Source of the DNA: Paulinella micropora
Lineage: Eukaryota > Cercozoa > Imbricatea > Euglyphida
Length of the DNA: 64,000 nucleotides
Assembly (NCBI GenBank): GCA_009731375.1
Contig: BJOX01000212.1
Location: forward strand, 425,045 to 489,044
Direction of reading: 5' to 3'
Made by a program: the position numbers and the translations under genes. This document shows positions 24,924 through 34,724 of the stretch, in pieces. A model generated the notes under the pieces. It was not told the DNA's origin, ran no database searches, and saw nothing but the letters and a program-made list of their open reading frames with translations. Within the stretch, counting starts at the first letter, position 1. Every line of letters starts with the position of its first letter.

Positions 24924-25275
24924 CGGTTTCTATACGTTTAGCTTCAGAACTTTTTTTTCCGTGTTCTACCGCAGCCCATGCCCCAAAGGCCGCATCAGCC
25001 GCTAGAATTTCGCCTCGTCCGGTGAGGGCATAGGAAGCCCACAGGAGCCCGTGTGTTTTTCGGTGTTCTGCCCACCACGCCTCTCCGCCAAAAAACCCTG
25101 TCTGCTTGTCGTCAAGCGCTCCGCTCAGCCAAAAAACAGCGGGAATTGCGGCCAGTGCTTGCATCCAGGGCTGCGGCCTGTAGATGGCCAGGCCGGCCAC
25201 CGCCAATCTGGCCGGCAGGCACCCGCCAAAGAACATTGCAGAGTTGTCCTCCTTATTTATTTGTGTGTCTGACAT
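24904..25275 (-). CDS. Small membrane protein of NCLDV-like type
   Basis: The product has 123 residues from the ATG at 25275. It has a hydrophobic lead (AMFFGGCLPARLAVAGLAIY), then YRPQPWMQALAAIPAVFWLSGALDDKQTGFFGGEAWWAEHRKTHGLLW. The FFGG..WW...R..HG..W pattern, together with RPxPW before a membrane segment, resembles a short conserved membrane protein I associate with large algal viruses and polinton-like viruses; this is from memory and not verified. The C-terminus is charged. Its stop overlaps the RNR start by 20 nt, implying co-transcription or tight packing. Confidence 0.55.
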   Translation of the reverse strand: MSDTQINKEDNSAMFFGGCLPARLAVAGLAIYRPQPWMQALAAIPAVFWLSGALDDKQTGFFGGEAWWAEHRKTHGLLWASYALTGRGEILAADAAFGAWAAVEHGKKSSEAKRIETDAGHET

Positions 25276-25386
25276 ACTGGCCTAACGAGTCAAAAACAGT
25301 ATTACACAAGAAAAAATGTGTCCACAGTTCAATTCTCCTTGGTCTGTCAGGCACCTTTTTTTGTACAAAAAAATCTTTTATTGATT

Positions 25387-28300
25387 TTACACATCCGCAT
25401 CATTCGTGATCTTTTGCCTCTTGGCAGGCGGCGGCGGCTGTGGCTGCTGCTCCCTGGCCGGCGGCTGCCACGGCTCGCGGGCTGGGGGCTGCCAGAAGCC
25501 CACGTGCAAGCCTTTCAGTTCACCGGCCTCCTCGGTTGCTACTACTCTGTACGACACGATCTCAGGCCTCTTGCCGTCCGCATTCTTTGGCAGCCGCTTG
25601 GAGCCCGTCTTAACTAGTTCAAACCCGAACTTGGCGAGCAAGGACTTGAGGCACATCACGGCCTTCTCGGGCGGCTGGTCCGTGTGAGTAGTTCCGGGAT
25701 CCCGCTGCGAAATCTCCAAGTCCCGGAAGAGCTGTGCTAACCGGCCGCCCGTTTTGTTGATCTGTACGTTGGTGAGCTGATGGATGGGAGAAAGCAGGTC
25801 GGGCAGCTGGCAGCCAAGCAAGGACGCAGTTTCCCTGATGACGTGGTGAGCGACGGTCGCGAGCTTCACGTACTCGGTCACCTGCTTGCGCTGTTCCCTC
25901 GATCCGCTAAACAGGGCCTTGTCGTCGGCCTCGACCGCGTCGGCCACGGGAGACAGGGCCACTTGCATCATGCGCAGCGCACGGCGCTGTTTGCGCATGG
26001 CCTTGTACTGTGCCAGCAGCTCGTCAGCGGGGATGGCCTTGCCGCTCAGCGCCTGTTCGCGCATGGCGTGCAGATAGCCAGGGTAGAGCTGCAGCGTCTC
26101 TAACACCACTAGTTCAACTTGTAGGTATTTACGCTTAGTGCCCTTCATGTTCTCGATGTCCTGTATGCGCTTCCGGGCATAAAAAGTGCTCCCGAGGTCC
26201 GCCCATTTGATGTGCTGCGACAGCACAAACTGGAGCTCTTCGTCGGTGGTCTCGCGTGTCCCGGCCAGCTCGTCTTCTTCGTCTGCTTGCTTGGACTCCA
26301 CCACCGGGTCGCTGACCGGCCGCCTCAGCTCGTCGAGCGCCTCCCGCAGCTGCTCCTCTGGCGGAGGGTCGTCCATAACCAATGCGTGCCCGCGCACAAA
26401 CTGCTGGAACACGAGCTCGTTCCTGTTGTGCTCTATTTCTGTCTTGCGCGCCAGCAGGCATTCCACGAGGTTGGAATTCACCTCGACCGAGTACAGCTTT
26501 TTGCCGCTGGCGTCGACGACGTCCTTCCACCGGAGGCCAACGTCCATCATCAGGTATATCGCGTCCTTGTCTTTGGGATTGGAGCTGAGCGTCACTTTCC
26601 GGATCTGCTGTTGCTTCTCGTTGAAGTTCTTAGCCAATTCCTTGTACACCCCGTCGTGCTGCCACGGCCGCACGGGCGCATTGTCGGAGCGCACGGACGG
26701 CGGCCGGAACCCCTCGCCAAAGTAGCAGTAGACTGTCCTGTCCCGCACATGGCGCGCGCGCATAACCATCTGCCACAGGATCCTAGCGGGCGGACCACCC
26801 CTGGCAATGCTCGTCCCGTTCGCACAGTGCAGCATCACACACTCGATCTGGACCTGTAGGTCGGCCGCCACGCACAGCGAGCTCGTGTAGATCAGTATGA
26901 TGCAGCCAGAAGTGTAGTCGCTTGGTTCCGAGGGCCTAAACAGTTTGTTGATGTTGGATATCATCGCCTGGCTCTCCTCCGGGGGAGTCTGCGCAGTCAA
27001 GATCCGCACCCTAGCCCCGCGAGCCCAGACCGGGTCTACCTCCTCGACCTTGCCGTCTTCCCTCGTCTCGACTTTCTTCCCCTTGGCGTCTGGCCTCTCC
27101 GGAGCTTCGCCGGCCGCCACGAACATGTCGTAGATAGCCCTTGCTTCGCGGTTCGAGCGGCAGGGCACGAGCGTCTTTTTCCCTTCTCGCATGTTAGTTC
27201 GCAGCTTCTCCAGCCAGGCCTCGAGCTTGCCTACAACCTTGATATCGCGCCTAAGGTGCGGCGGCACGTAGCGGTAGTCGTGGAACTGTACTTCGGATTG
27301 CTTTGCGATCCCGTTGGCGCCCACGAAGAAGTCGTAGCACGTAGAATCGGAAGCCAAGTCCTTGTCCATCACCAGGACGTGCGGGGTCTCTTTGCACAGC
27401 TTTTCGTAGATGGCGTTGTTCTCGCGCAGGTTCCAGCGGTTCGTCTGCATCGAGACCCGCTGGTCGGACAGCAGCCTGAACTCGTCCAGAATGAGCAGGT
27501 CGTAGCTGATCAACGTCCTTGCGTTGCCTTGGTTGACCACCAGACGGTGCAGGGACTCGTATTGCACGATAATCCGCTTGTGCTGGGACAAGCAGCCACT
27601 AGCGTCCTTCGGCGCGTTCATGTAGTTGGCCAGCGTAGAAATCTCGATGCCGTTCTCGTCCAGGAAGGAGGCCAGATCCCCGTTGACGCAGGACGCCTGT
27701 GTCCGCCGGCCGGTCACGATGCAGACCCTGGCATCTGGGTTCGCCCGCAGCAGCTCCAAGATGGAATTCCTGGAAGCGTGCGACTTGCCTAGCCCCGTAA
27801 TAGCGTTCACCAGCTGGTAGCGGAACTTGCTGAAGCTGATCGGATGCATGTACTCCTTCTCGTACACATCATCCTCTGTCCTGTAGATGCCGGCAGTCTC
27901 AAAGCCCAACTGCTCCGCCGGCGAGCCCTTGTCCTCCGCCTCCAGCAGCTGTTCGCGGTCGCCGTCCTGCGCAACCATGGGGCTGCGCTTCCAGCCGAGC
28001 CTAGTGAGCTTGGCCAGCCTCGTGAGGTCCTTGCGTCCCTGGGGCCTCGTCTCTGTCTCGCCGTAGTCCACCGCGGAACAGAACTCCGCCAGCTCGCCTA
28101 GCATCGCCTCGTCCACCACGTTCTGTCTGTCCTCGATCACCAACGAGTCGTGGCGCAGGCAGATCGTCTCGCAGCCCTTGTCCCGGAAGAAGGCCATGGC
28201 GCGGGACATGACTTTCGCTTCGTAGCGAGTAGTCACAAAGTGCACGAACGCCCCCTCGACGTTCTTGTAGTTGATGTGCCTGACGCGGTCCCAGCCCAGC

Positions 28301-29115
28301 TTGCGCCTCTTCTCGCAGTAGTCCCACACCTTCCTATAGTGAGGCTTGAGCACCGCGATCGCGTGCAGGACCGAGTTGCGCAGCTCCCGGGCAAAACGGA
28401 AGGGGGGCAGGCCCGTTAGGTCCCCGCCGTGCAAGATCCTGAGCAGTATCTCCTTGGCGCCGTCCCTCGACTTCCCGAAGACTTCGGCCGTCTTCTGCAA
28501 GCACTCTTCCCGGTTCTCTACAAGCTCGCGCAGGGCAGCCAGGGGGGCCGGATCGCTAGCCAGGCTTTCCGCCAGCCACAGCAAGAACACGGGCACGCTG
28601 TTGTTGATGTCGACCTCCTGGCAGAACGCAGGCAGGGCCAGGCGGCGCAGGGCGACAGGCGCATTCTGCATCCCAGTCGTAGCGTAGGCCCGGCCGCCCT
28701 TGGTGCCCTTGCCGTAGCGGTAGTCAACGCAGTAGCCCCCAGTCGCGATCACTTCCTTCTGCATGCAGTCCAGCACTTGCTTGTGAACGGGCGCCAGGCG
28801 CGGCTCGGCCAACAGGTCGCGGACGGCGGGCAGGTCCAATATCTCGTAGAACCTGTACACGGCTGCCCTTTTCGTCTTGTCTTTGCTGGTAGGAGCGGCC
28901 TTCTCGTCGGCCGACTCGTCGTCGCTGGCGGCCTGGACCGGGCTAGGCGGCTCGCTGTCGCACTCTTCCGCTTCGCCGCCCGTGGCCGCCGCCGCTTGTT
29001 GTGCTCTCTTTCTCTTGCGCCGCGCCCTGGCTTTCAGGGACTGCAGGGCGGGGCTTTCGTCGTCGTCGTCATCGGAGGCAGTGACGGGCTGCATGGCCGT
29101 CTTGTGTTCCTGCAT
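25387..29115 (-). CDS. Polymerase-like domain fused to herpesvirus OBP-like SF2 helicase
   Basis: The 1242-residue product starts at the ATG at 29115, after an acidic/basic disordered lead of about 85 residues. Residues 130-345 show a palm-like order: KGGRAYATTGMQNAPVALR, an acidic motif EVDINNS (about 166-172) and LRHDSLVIED (about 317-327), echoing motifs A and C (D...HD) of family-A-like polymerases. The second half is an SF2 helicase: ITGLGKSHASRN (Walker A, 439-450), IVQYESLHRL, LLILDEFRLLSDQ (motif II with DEFR, about 540) and ILWQMVMRARHVRDRTVYCY (motif VI), the pattern of herpesvirus origin-binding proteins. It probably opens and primes or copies the viral genome. No D5-type helicase or PolB is in view, so it may be the main replication enzyme. 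Confidence 0.65.
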   Translation of the reverse strand: MQEHKTAMQPVTASDDDDDESPALQSLKARARRKRKRAQQAAAATGGEAEECDSEPPSPVQAASDDESADEKAAPTSKDKTKRAAVYRFYEILDLPAVRDLLAEPRLAPVHKQVLDCMQKEVIATGGYCVDYRYGKGTKGGRAYATTGMQNAPVALRRLALPAFCQEVDINNSVPVFLLWLAESLASDPAPLAALRELVENREECLQKTAEVFGKSRDGAKEILLRILHGGDLTGLPPFRFARELRNSVLHAIAVLKPHYRKVWDYCEKRRKLGWDRVRHINYKNVEGAFVHFVTTRYEAKVMSRAMAFFRDKGCETICLRHDSLVIEDRQNVVDEAMLGELAEFCSAVDYGETETRPQGRKDLTRLAKLTRLGWKRSPMVAQDGDREQLLEAEDKGSPAEQLGFETAGIYRTEDDVYEKEYMHPISFSKFRYQLVNAITGLGKSHASRNSILELLRANPDARVCIVTGRRTQASCVNGDLASFLDENGIEISTLANYMNAPKDASGCLSQHKRIIVQYESLHRLVVNQGNARTLISYDLLILDEFRLLSDQRVSMQTNRWNLRENNAIYEKLCKETPHVLVMDKDLASDSTCYDFFVGANGIAKQSEVQFHDYRYVPPHLRRDIKVVGKLEAWLEKLRTNMREGKKTLVPCRSNREARAIYDMFVAAGEAPERPDAKGKKVETREDGKVEEVDPVWARGARVRILTAQTPPEESQAMISNINKLFRPSEPSDYTSGCIILIYTSSLCVAADLQVQIECVMLHCANGTSIARGGPPARILWQMVMRARHVRDRTVYCYFGEGFRPPSVRSDNAPVRPWQHDGVYKELAKNFNEKQQQIRKVTLSSNPKDKDAIYLMMDVGLRWKDVVDASGKKLYSVEVNSNLVECLLARKTEIEHNRNELVFQQFVRGHALVMDDPPPEEQLREALDELRRPVSDPVVESKQADEEDELAGTRETTDEELQFVLSQHIKWADLGSTFYARKRIQDIENMKGTKRKYLQVELVVLETLQLYPGYLHAMREQALSGKAIPADELLAQYKAMRKQRRALRMMQVALSPVADAVEADDKALFSGSREQRKQVTEYVKLATVAHHVIRETASLLGCQLPDLLSPIHQLTNVQINKTGGRLAQLFRDLEISQRDPGTTHTDQPPEKAVMCLKSLLAKFGFELVKTGSKRLPKNADGKRPEIVSYRVVATEEAGELKGLHVGFWQPPAREPWQPPAREQQPQPPPPAKRQKITNDADV

Positions 29116-29420
29116 GTAGACACCTACAAAAAAAGATGTGGCGGTCGGTCACGCGCTCGGACGAGACAGCAAAATTCTGACGGGTTTTGCGGTAAATTTT
29201 CTTGCAGGGCAAGAAATTTTGACTGGTTCTGCGGCGCGGTAAATTTCCGGGAAAACGTCCACAAAAAATGGCGGGACATAACGGCATTGGGTTCGTTCCG
29301 GCTGCGACCACTTTCAGTCAAGAAAAACTCGAGTCTTATGAGAGTGACACGGGTGCCGCCCACGTGACAGTAACGGTCTTCTAGAAATTCACCGGTGCGC
29401 CGGGCCCGGATGCAGGCCAT
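29116..29420. other. Spacer with short direct repeats
   Basis: No convincing gene. A unit of the form AAATT-TGAC-GGTT-TGCGG ... GTAAATTT occurs twice (about 29171-29198 and 29214-29247), with a small hairpin TTTCTTGC/GCAAGAAA between. This could be the end of the viral block. Confidence 0.5.
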
Positions 29421-29424
29421 GCAC

Positions 29425-29545
29425 CTACAGCCATATCATTGCCTTTTTGTCCCGCACTACTGCCTTTTTGTACCATATCACTGCCTTTTTCGCCGTATCA
29501 CAAATATTTCGGCCATATCACGGCTTCCAGGGACAAAAAGGCAGT
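29425..29545. repeat. Short interspersed GCCTTTTTGT repeats
   Basis: Four units of the type CCATATCAYTGCCTTTTTGT lie in about 110 bp. The same words recur at 33340-33725 and 39240-39275, in clearly non-viral DNA, so this stretch probably already belongs to the host repeat background. Confidence 0.55.
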
Positions 29546-29886
29546 GGGCGCGTGCCATTAAGCGAGGACGCGCGACTGACTACCAGTCCACCCTCTCAAC
29601 CTAAGGACCCAAGTACCGACCAAGATACGCAGACAAGGTGACGACCGACACGACCGTACCACCAAGCGCCGACGGCTGACCGGCCAGCCGCTCGTCGACG
29701 AGTTCGCCCGTCCGACCGACCCGCCCGCCGTGCCCATAGTCCGAGCCACGTTCACCCTGGACACGCTGAAGCGGCCGTCGGCAGTCTTCTGCTCCTTACT
29801 AGTAAAATTGTACTTATTGATTAAAACAATTATAATTGTCCAATCTGCTCATTTATTAATAGTATTACGAGAACAACTTACTTTAA
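29546..29886. other. Intergenic, no gene seen
   Basis: GC-rich DNA with short open frames that lack support, turning AT-rich from about 29790. Confidence 0.5.
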
Positions 29887-31059
29887 TTAGTTTACAACCC
29901 CCTTATTAACACAGTCCCGGCCTCGGAGTAGAGTCACGGTCAACCACTCGTACCAAGTGTTGGAGGGATGGATGCCCAAGGCTTCGAGGTCCTCCAGTGG
30001 GCGGGCCACTTTAGACTTGCCGTCAAACACTAACTGCCTCGCGGGGTCGACACCGTAGGCATGGCCGCCATGGACGAGTATACCCAGCGGAGCGGCTCTA
30101 TCGGATAGCCAAGCGGTACCACGCGTCTTCCGGGGCTTGCGCGAGACGGTGGCCAACGACTGCCCATGCTTCTCCAATGCGTCCAAGTACTCGTAGAACA
30201 CGGGGACGCTATCCACTGACTTCTTGAAGTCGGAGCGTAGCTTTTCCTTGTACCGCTTTGGCGCGTTGCACAAGTTGAACAAGGCCATGGCAAGGCACGC
30301 GTACGACTTGTCGAGACGATAGCGCTGTACCACGGCCGTGCCCGCTGAGCGGGCTCCGACACTAGGTACAGCGCCAGAGTCTCCGACGGGCCTGTACGGA
30401 GTGTCCTTTGCCATGACCTCCGTCTCGATAGTCCGCTTCCAATGCGCAGCCGCGTAGGTGCCCTCCTTGTCTTTCCATTCCAGTACGTCAGCCTTCGGCT
30501 CCAGTCTCCACGAGCGGCGCTTGGTTTTCAGGTCCTCCCAAGTAACCTTGATAGCGTCCCCGTCGCTCTCGTCCCAGTTGCATCGCTTCTTCTCCTCTGC
30601 CGTAGGGCGCTGAAGCTCGCGGTAGCGGAATAGTTTGCAGGTAAAGATGTGCGTGCGGCGCCGCTTGCTGGGCCTCTCCTCCTCCACCTCCGGGGCGGGC
30701 GCGGGGAGCGCGGTCGGCAGCGGTAGCGGCGCGGGCGCGATCGGTAGCGGCTCCGTAGGCAGCGGCGGGTTGATAGTAACGATATCGATGTCCTCTTCCT
30801 CGTCCTCCCCATCGCTCCCATCGTCCGGTCCGGTGGGCGCTGGCACGAACCGTGACAGAGTTTGTGCAACGTCGCCGGGACGGTCGACTGGGCACATGGG
30901 CATGCCTGCTGAGCAGGCTATACCCACAGACGCAGCGCCCCCCTGGCAAACGAGCTCGCCCTCTGCCATTGGCGCTGGCCGTGGCCCGCTGTCGCCGAGG
31001 CTGCCCCCCTTGCCGCTCGCTTGGTCGGCCACGCCATACGCAACGCAGAGCACTGTCAT
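29887..31059 (-). CDS. Cysteine-peptidase-like protein (390 aa)
   Basis: The start is the ATG at 31059. The N-terminal 150 residues are low-complexity: Gly/Ala/Pro-rich with an acidic patch and a PSKRRR nuclear-type signal. The C-terminal domain has a plausible papain-fold triad: C255 in SYACLAMALFNL, H333 in GILVHGGHAYGVD and D346 in QLVFDGK. That order and spacing fit C39/OTU/papain-like peptidases encoded by viruses and transposons, but the family is not identified. It lies beyond host-type repeats (29425-29545), so it may be a host or mobile-element gene rather than viral. It lacks the block promoter motif. Confidence 0.45.
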   Translation of the reverse strand: MTVLCVAYGVADQASGKGGSLGDSGPRPAPMAEGELVCQGGAASVGIACSAGMPMCPVDRPGDVAQTLSRFVPAPTGPDDGSDGEDEEEDIDIVTINPPLPTEPLPIAPAPLPLPTALPAPAPEVEEERPSKRRRTHIFTCKLFRYRELQRPTAEEKKRCNWDESDGDAIKVTWEDLKTKRRSWRLEPKADVLEWKDKEGTYAAAHWKRTIETEVMAKDTPYRPVGDSGAVPSVGARSAGTAVVQRYRLDKSYACLAMALFNLCNAPKRYKEKLRSDFKKSVDSVPVFYEYLDALEKHGQSLATVSRKPRKTRGTAWLSDRAAPLGILVHGGHAYGVDPARQLVFDGKSKVARPLEDLEALGIHPSNTWYEWLTVTLLRGRDCVNKGVVN

Positions 31060-31170
31060 GTACGCTATTACACCCGCACGTACAAGCTGAAAACGCTCAA
31101 CTTCAAACGAATCTATCTAAGCTAATCTTGAGTATTTTGGCGTAATTTTTGCAGCAATAGCTTCCTCGTG

Positions 31171-31640
31171 ATGCGAGCTATCTAAATCTACCCTCAATTC
31201 TTATGGGAACCCTCTTGGAGCCGTCCAACCACTTGGTCAAAGTCACGGAAAAATGGAACCGACCCCATTTTTCCAAGTGACTGTTTGCGACTAATCTCAG
31301 CCTGATTTTCAAAATTTTTGTCGTGTTAGATTCGTCCTGATCTGAGCTATCTAAATCTACTCTCATTTCTTATGGGTACCCTCGGGGCGCCGTCCAACCA
31401 CTTGGTCAAAGTCGCGGAAAAATAGGGCAGACCCCATTTTTCCAAATGACTGTTTGCAGCTAATCTCGGCCTGATTTTCAAAATTTTTGGTGCGTTAGAT
31501 TTGTCTTGATGCGGGCTATCTAAATCTACCCTCAAACCTTATGGGAACCCTCGGGGCGCAGTTGAACCACTTGGTCAAAGTCGCGGAAAAATGGGGCCAC
31601 CCCCATTTTTCCAAGTCACTGTTTGCAGCCAAACTACACG
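31171..31640. repeat. 169-bp tandem repeat, about 2.7 copies
   Basis: Units start at about 31175, 31344 and 31513, each beginning GAGCTATCTAAATCTAC and containing CCGTCCAACCACTTGGTCAA and a GGAAAAATGG...CCATTTTTCC inverted pair. A diverged fragment reappears at about 31985-32040 and 32065-32085. Confidence 0.85.
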
Positions 31641-32080
31641 CAATTTGTGTGTGTGTAAGTGGAACGTGTTTATTTCAATGCAACCTTTCAGGATCTATAT
31701 ACACACAGCACCAAACACCTGCAAACATGCCCAAAAACATCAAGGGTTCCATTCCTATCAGCTACCCATTTCCCTAGTTCAGCAGACCTAGGGTTCTGAG
31801 GCCAAAATTCCACTTGGGCTCACGCCACGTCACAGTTACCCGGCGGGGCCAAAAATCACACACATTGATTTTGCTCATTTCCTTTTTGCCACCCCTCCCC
31901 GCCACCGCCCACCGCCCACCGCAAAAATCAAGGCTTTTTCCACCCAAAACTTGGCAGTGGGCTATCTCAGCCAATACTGAAGCTTTTTGCGTGATTTTTG
32001 CAGCATTCGATTCCTCGTGACGCGGGCTATTCGAATATATATATTACAGAACAAGAGACCACCGGGAAGCCGTCCAACCA
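31641..32080. other. Intergenic, no gene seen
   Basis: Mixed-composition DNA with no convincing ORF. A pyrimidine-rich CCCTCCCCGCCACCGCCC stretch lies near 31893, and a diverged fragment of the 169-bp repeat near 31985. Confidence 0.5.
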
Positions 32081-32084
32081 CCCT

Positions 32085-32722
32085 TGTCAGAACCCACACC
32101 TCCCGCCAGGTTCGCCACTCCCCCACCCCACCCCCCAAAATCCACGGTTCTGGCAGGTGCCACCGCCCACCCCTCTGTCACTACCCTGGCAGCGGGGGCC
32201 CCCTCCCCCTCCCTCTAATCCAGCCACCTGAAAAATCCGGTGGCCGGTGCCGCTGTCAGAACCCACACCTAGGCCACTTTTATTTACCATATAAATAAAT
32301 CTAGCTGGCAGGGGTTCTGACAGCCACCTGAAAAATCAGGTGGCCGGTGCCGCTGTCAGAACCCACACCTAAGCCGTTTTTATTTACCATATAAATAAAC
32401 CTAGCTGGCCGGGGTTCTGACAACGCCACCACAGGCCTCTTTGTCAGAACCCACACCTGAGCCGTTACGCTACGCTATAACAATAACTGGCAGGGTTCTG
32501 GTCTGGTGCCACCTGATGCCAAGGCACCGGGGGGCCCCTCCCTCCCCCCCCCTCTTTTTTTCCTTCTGGTGGGGCCACCGTGTCAGAACCCACACCTTGT
32601 CCGTTACTCTCCGCTATACTCTTACCTGGCAGGGTTCTGGCAGGTGGCACCGGAGCCCACTGTGTCAGAACCCACACCTGGGCAGTTACGCTGCGCTATA
32701 ACAATACGTGTCGGGGTTCTGA
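32085..32722. repeat. Array of 60-70-bp units with terminal inverted repeats
   Basis: Each unit begins TGTCAGAACCCACACC and ends GGGTTCTGACA or GGGTTCTGGCA. Clear units: 32254-32322, 32354-32422, 32442-32502, 32581-32640 and 32663-32722. The first two are 69 bp at a 100-bp period and enclose TTTATTTACCATATAAATAAA. Spacers carry GGTGGC/GCCACC hairpins. Confidence 0.8.
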
Positions 32723-32743
32723 CAGCCACCACCACCGCGGGGG

Positions 32744-33295
32744 NNNNNNNNNNNNNNNNNNNNNNNNNNNNNNNNNNNNNNNNNNNNNNNNNNNNNNNNN
32801 NNNNNNNNNNNNNNNNNNNNNNNNNNNNNNNNNNNNNNNNNNNNNNNNNNNNNNNNNNNNNNNNNNNNNNNNNNNNNNNNNNNNNNNNNNNNNNNNNNNN
32901 NNNNNNNNNNNNNNNNNNNNNNNNNNNNNNNNNNNNNNNNNNNNNNNNNNNNNNNNNNNNNNNNNNNNNNNNNNNNNNNNNNNNNNNNNNNNNNNNNNNN
33001 NNNNNNNNNNNNNNNNNNNNNNNNNNNNNNNNNNNNNNNNNNNNNNNNNNNNNNNNNNNNNNNNNNNNNNNNNNNNNNNNNNNNNNNNNNNNNNNNNNNN
33101 NNNNNNNNNNNNNNNNNNNNNNNNNNNNNNNNNNNNNNNNNNNNNNNNNNNNNNNNNNNNNNNNNNNNNNNNNNNNNNNNNNNNNNNNNNNNNNNNNNNN
33201 NNNNNNNNNNNNNNNNNNNNNNNNNNNNNNNNNNNNNNNNNNNNNNNNNNNNNNNNNNNNNNNNNNNNNNNNNNNNNNNNNNNNNNNNNNNNNNN
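32744..33295. other. Assembly gap (552 N)
   Basis: Probably more of the TGTCAGAACCC array, because TTCTGGCAGGTGGCACC resumes directly after it. Confidence 0.95.
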
Positions 33296-33735
33296 TTCTG
33301 GCAGGTGGCACCAGCCGGGTAATACCAGGTGATATGGCCGAAATAGGCAATGTTGCGCCAAATGCCGAAATTCCCCCTGGAAATGCCTTTTTCCCATGTG
33401 ATACGCGAATGCCGAAATTCCCCTAGTAAATGCCACTTTTCCAGTTTCGGGCCGGCCGTGCAACCAATGCCACTTTGTGGTAGTGGGAAAAGTTGTGGTT
33501 GTGGATAAAGTTGTGCTTGTGGATAGCAGATGCCACTTTTCCTGCATCGGGCCGGCCGTGCAATAATTGCCGATTTTGCGCGATAATGCCATTTTGCGTA
33601 GTCCGGGCCGGCCGTGCAACCAATGCCATTTTGCAGGTACAAAATGGCAATGATTACCAGGCCGGTCCGCAGGGTATAAAAAGGCAATTCTTACCTGGTC
33701 GGGCCGCGAGGGACAAAATGGCATTACTTTTTAGC
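33296..33735. repeat. Dispersed GGGCCGGCCGTGCAA / AATGCCATTTT repeats
   Basis: GGGCCGGCCGTGCAAcc..TGCC occurs at about 33453, 33549 and 33605, interleaved with AATGCCATTTT-like and GCCGAAATTCCCC words. No ORF. It belongs to the same word family as 29425-29545. Confidence 0.6.
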
Positions 33736-33770
33736 AGGCCTAACGTAGATTTTTAATATATTAGTAAATA

Positions 33771-33814
<44 letters not shown>

Positions 33815-33862
33815 TATATTTATACGTACATACATATATACATAAATACATAAATACATACA

Positions 33863-33893
<31 letters not shown>

Positions 33894-34023
33894 GTACATA
33901 CATACATGCATGCATGCATACATACATACATACATTATACACACACACACATATATATGTACATACACACATACATACATACATCATTGCATGCATGCAT
34001 GCATGCATACATACATACATACA

Positions 34024-34057
<34 letters not shown>

Positions 34058-34175
34058 CATACATGCATACATGCATGCATTCATGCATACATACATACAT
34101 ACATACATACATACACATACACATACATACACACATACATACATACTTACATACATACATGCATACATACATGCA

Positions 34176-34206
<31 letters not shown>

Positions 34207-34724
34207 GTATGTACATACATACATGCATACATACATACATACATACATACATACATACATACATACATGCATACATACATACATACACACACACATACAC
34301 ACCCACAAGACATACATACATACATACATGCATACATACATGCATACATACATGCATGCATGCATACATACATACACATACATACATACACATACATACA
34401 TACACATACAAACAGGCATACATACATACATACATGCATACATACATATATATACATACATACATGCATACATACACACATACATGCATGCATGCATACA
34501 TACATACATACAGAAATGCATACATACATGCATGCATGATGCATGCATGCATGCATACATACATACATACATACATACATACATACACATACATACATAC
34601 ATACATACATACATACATACATACATACATACATGCATACATACATATATGCATACATACATACATACATACATACATACATACATACATACATACATGC
34701 ATACATACATACATACATACATAC

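Noticed and set aside
1-29115. Bacterial or phage origin of the gene block
   Set aside because: VLTF2/VLTF3-like factors, an NCLDV-type MCP and A32 ATPase, and the lack of ribosome-binding sites before the ATGs argue for a eukaryotic virus.
28429-29367. 312-codon plus frame opposite the replicase N-terminus
   Set aside because: Shadow of a GC-rich gene; composition is not protein-like.
32085-32722. CRISPR-like array
   Set aside because: Repeat ends are inverted within each unit, spacing varies, spacers share sequence, and the context is eukaryotic.
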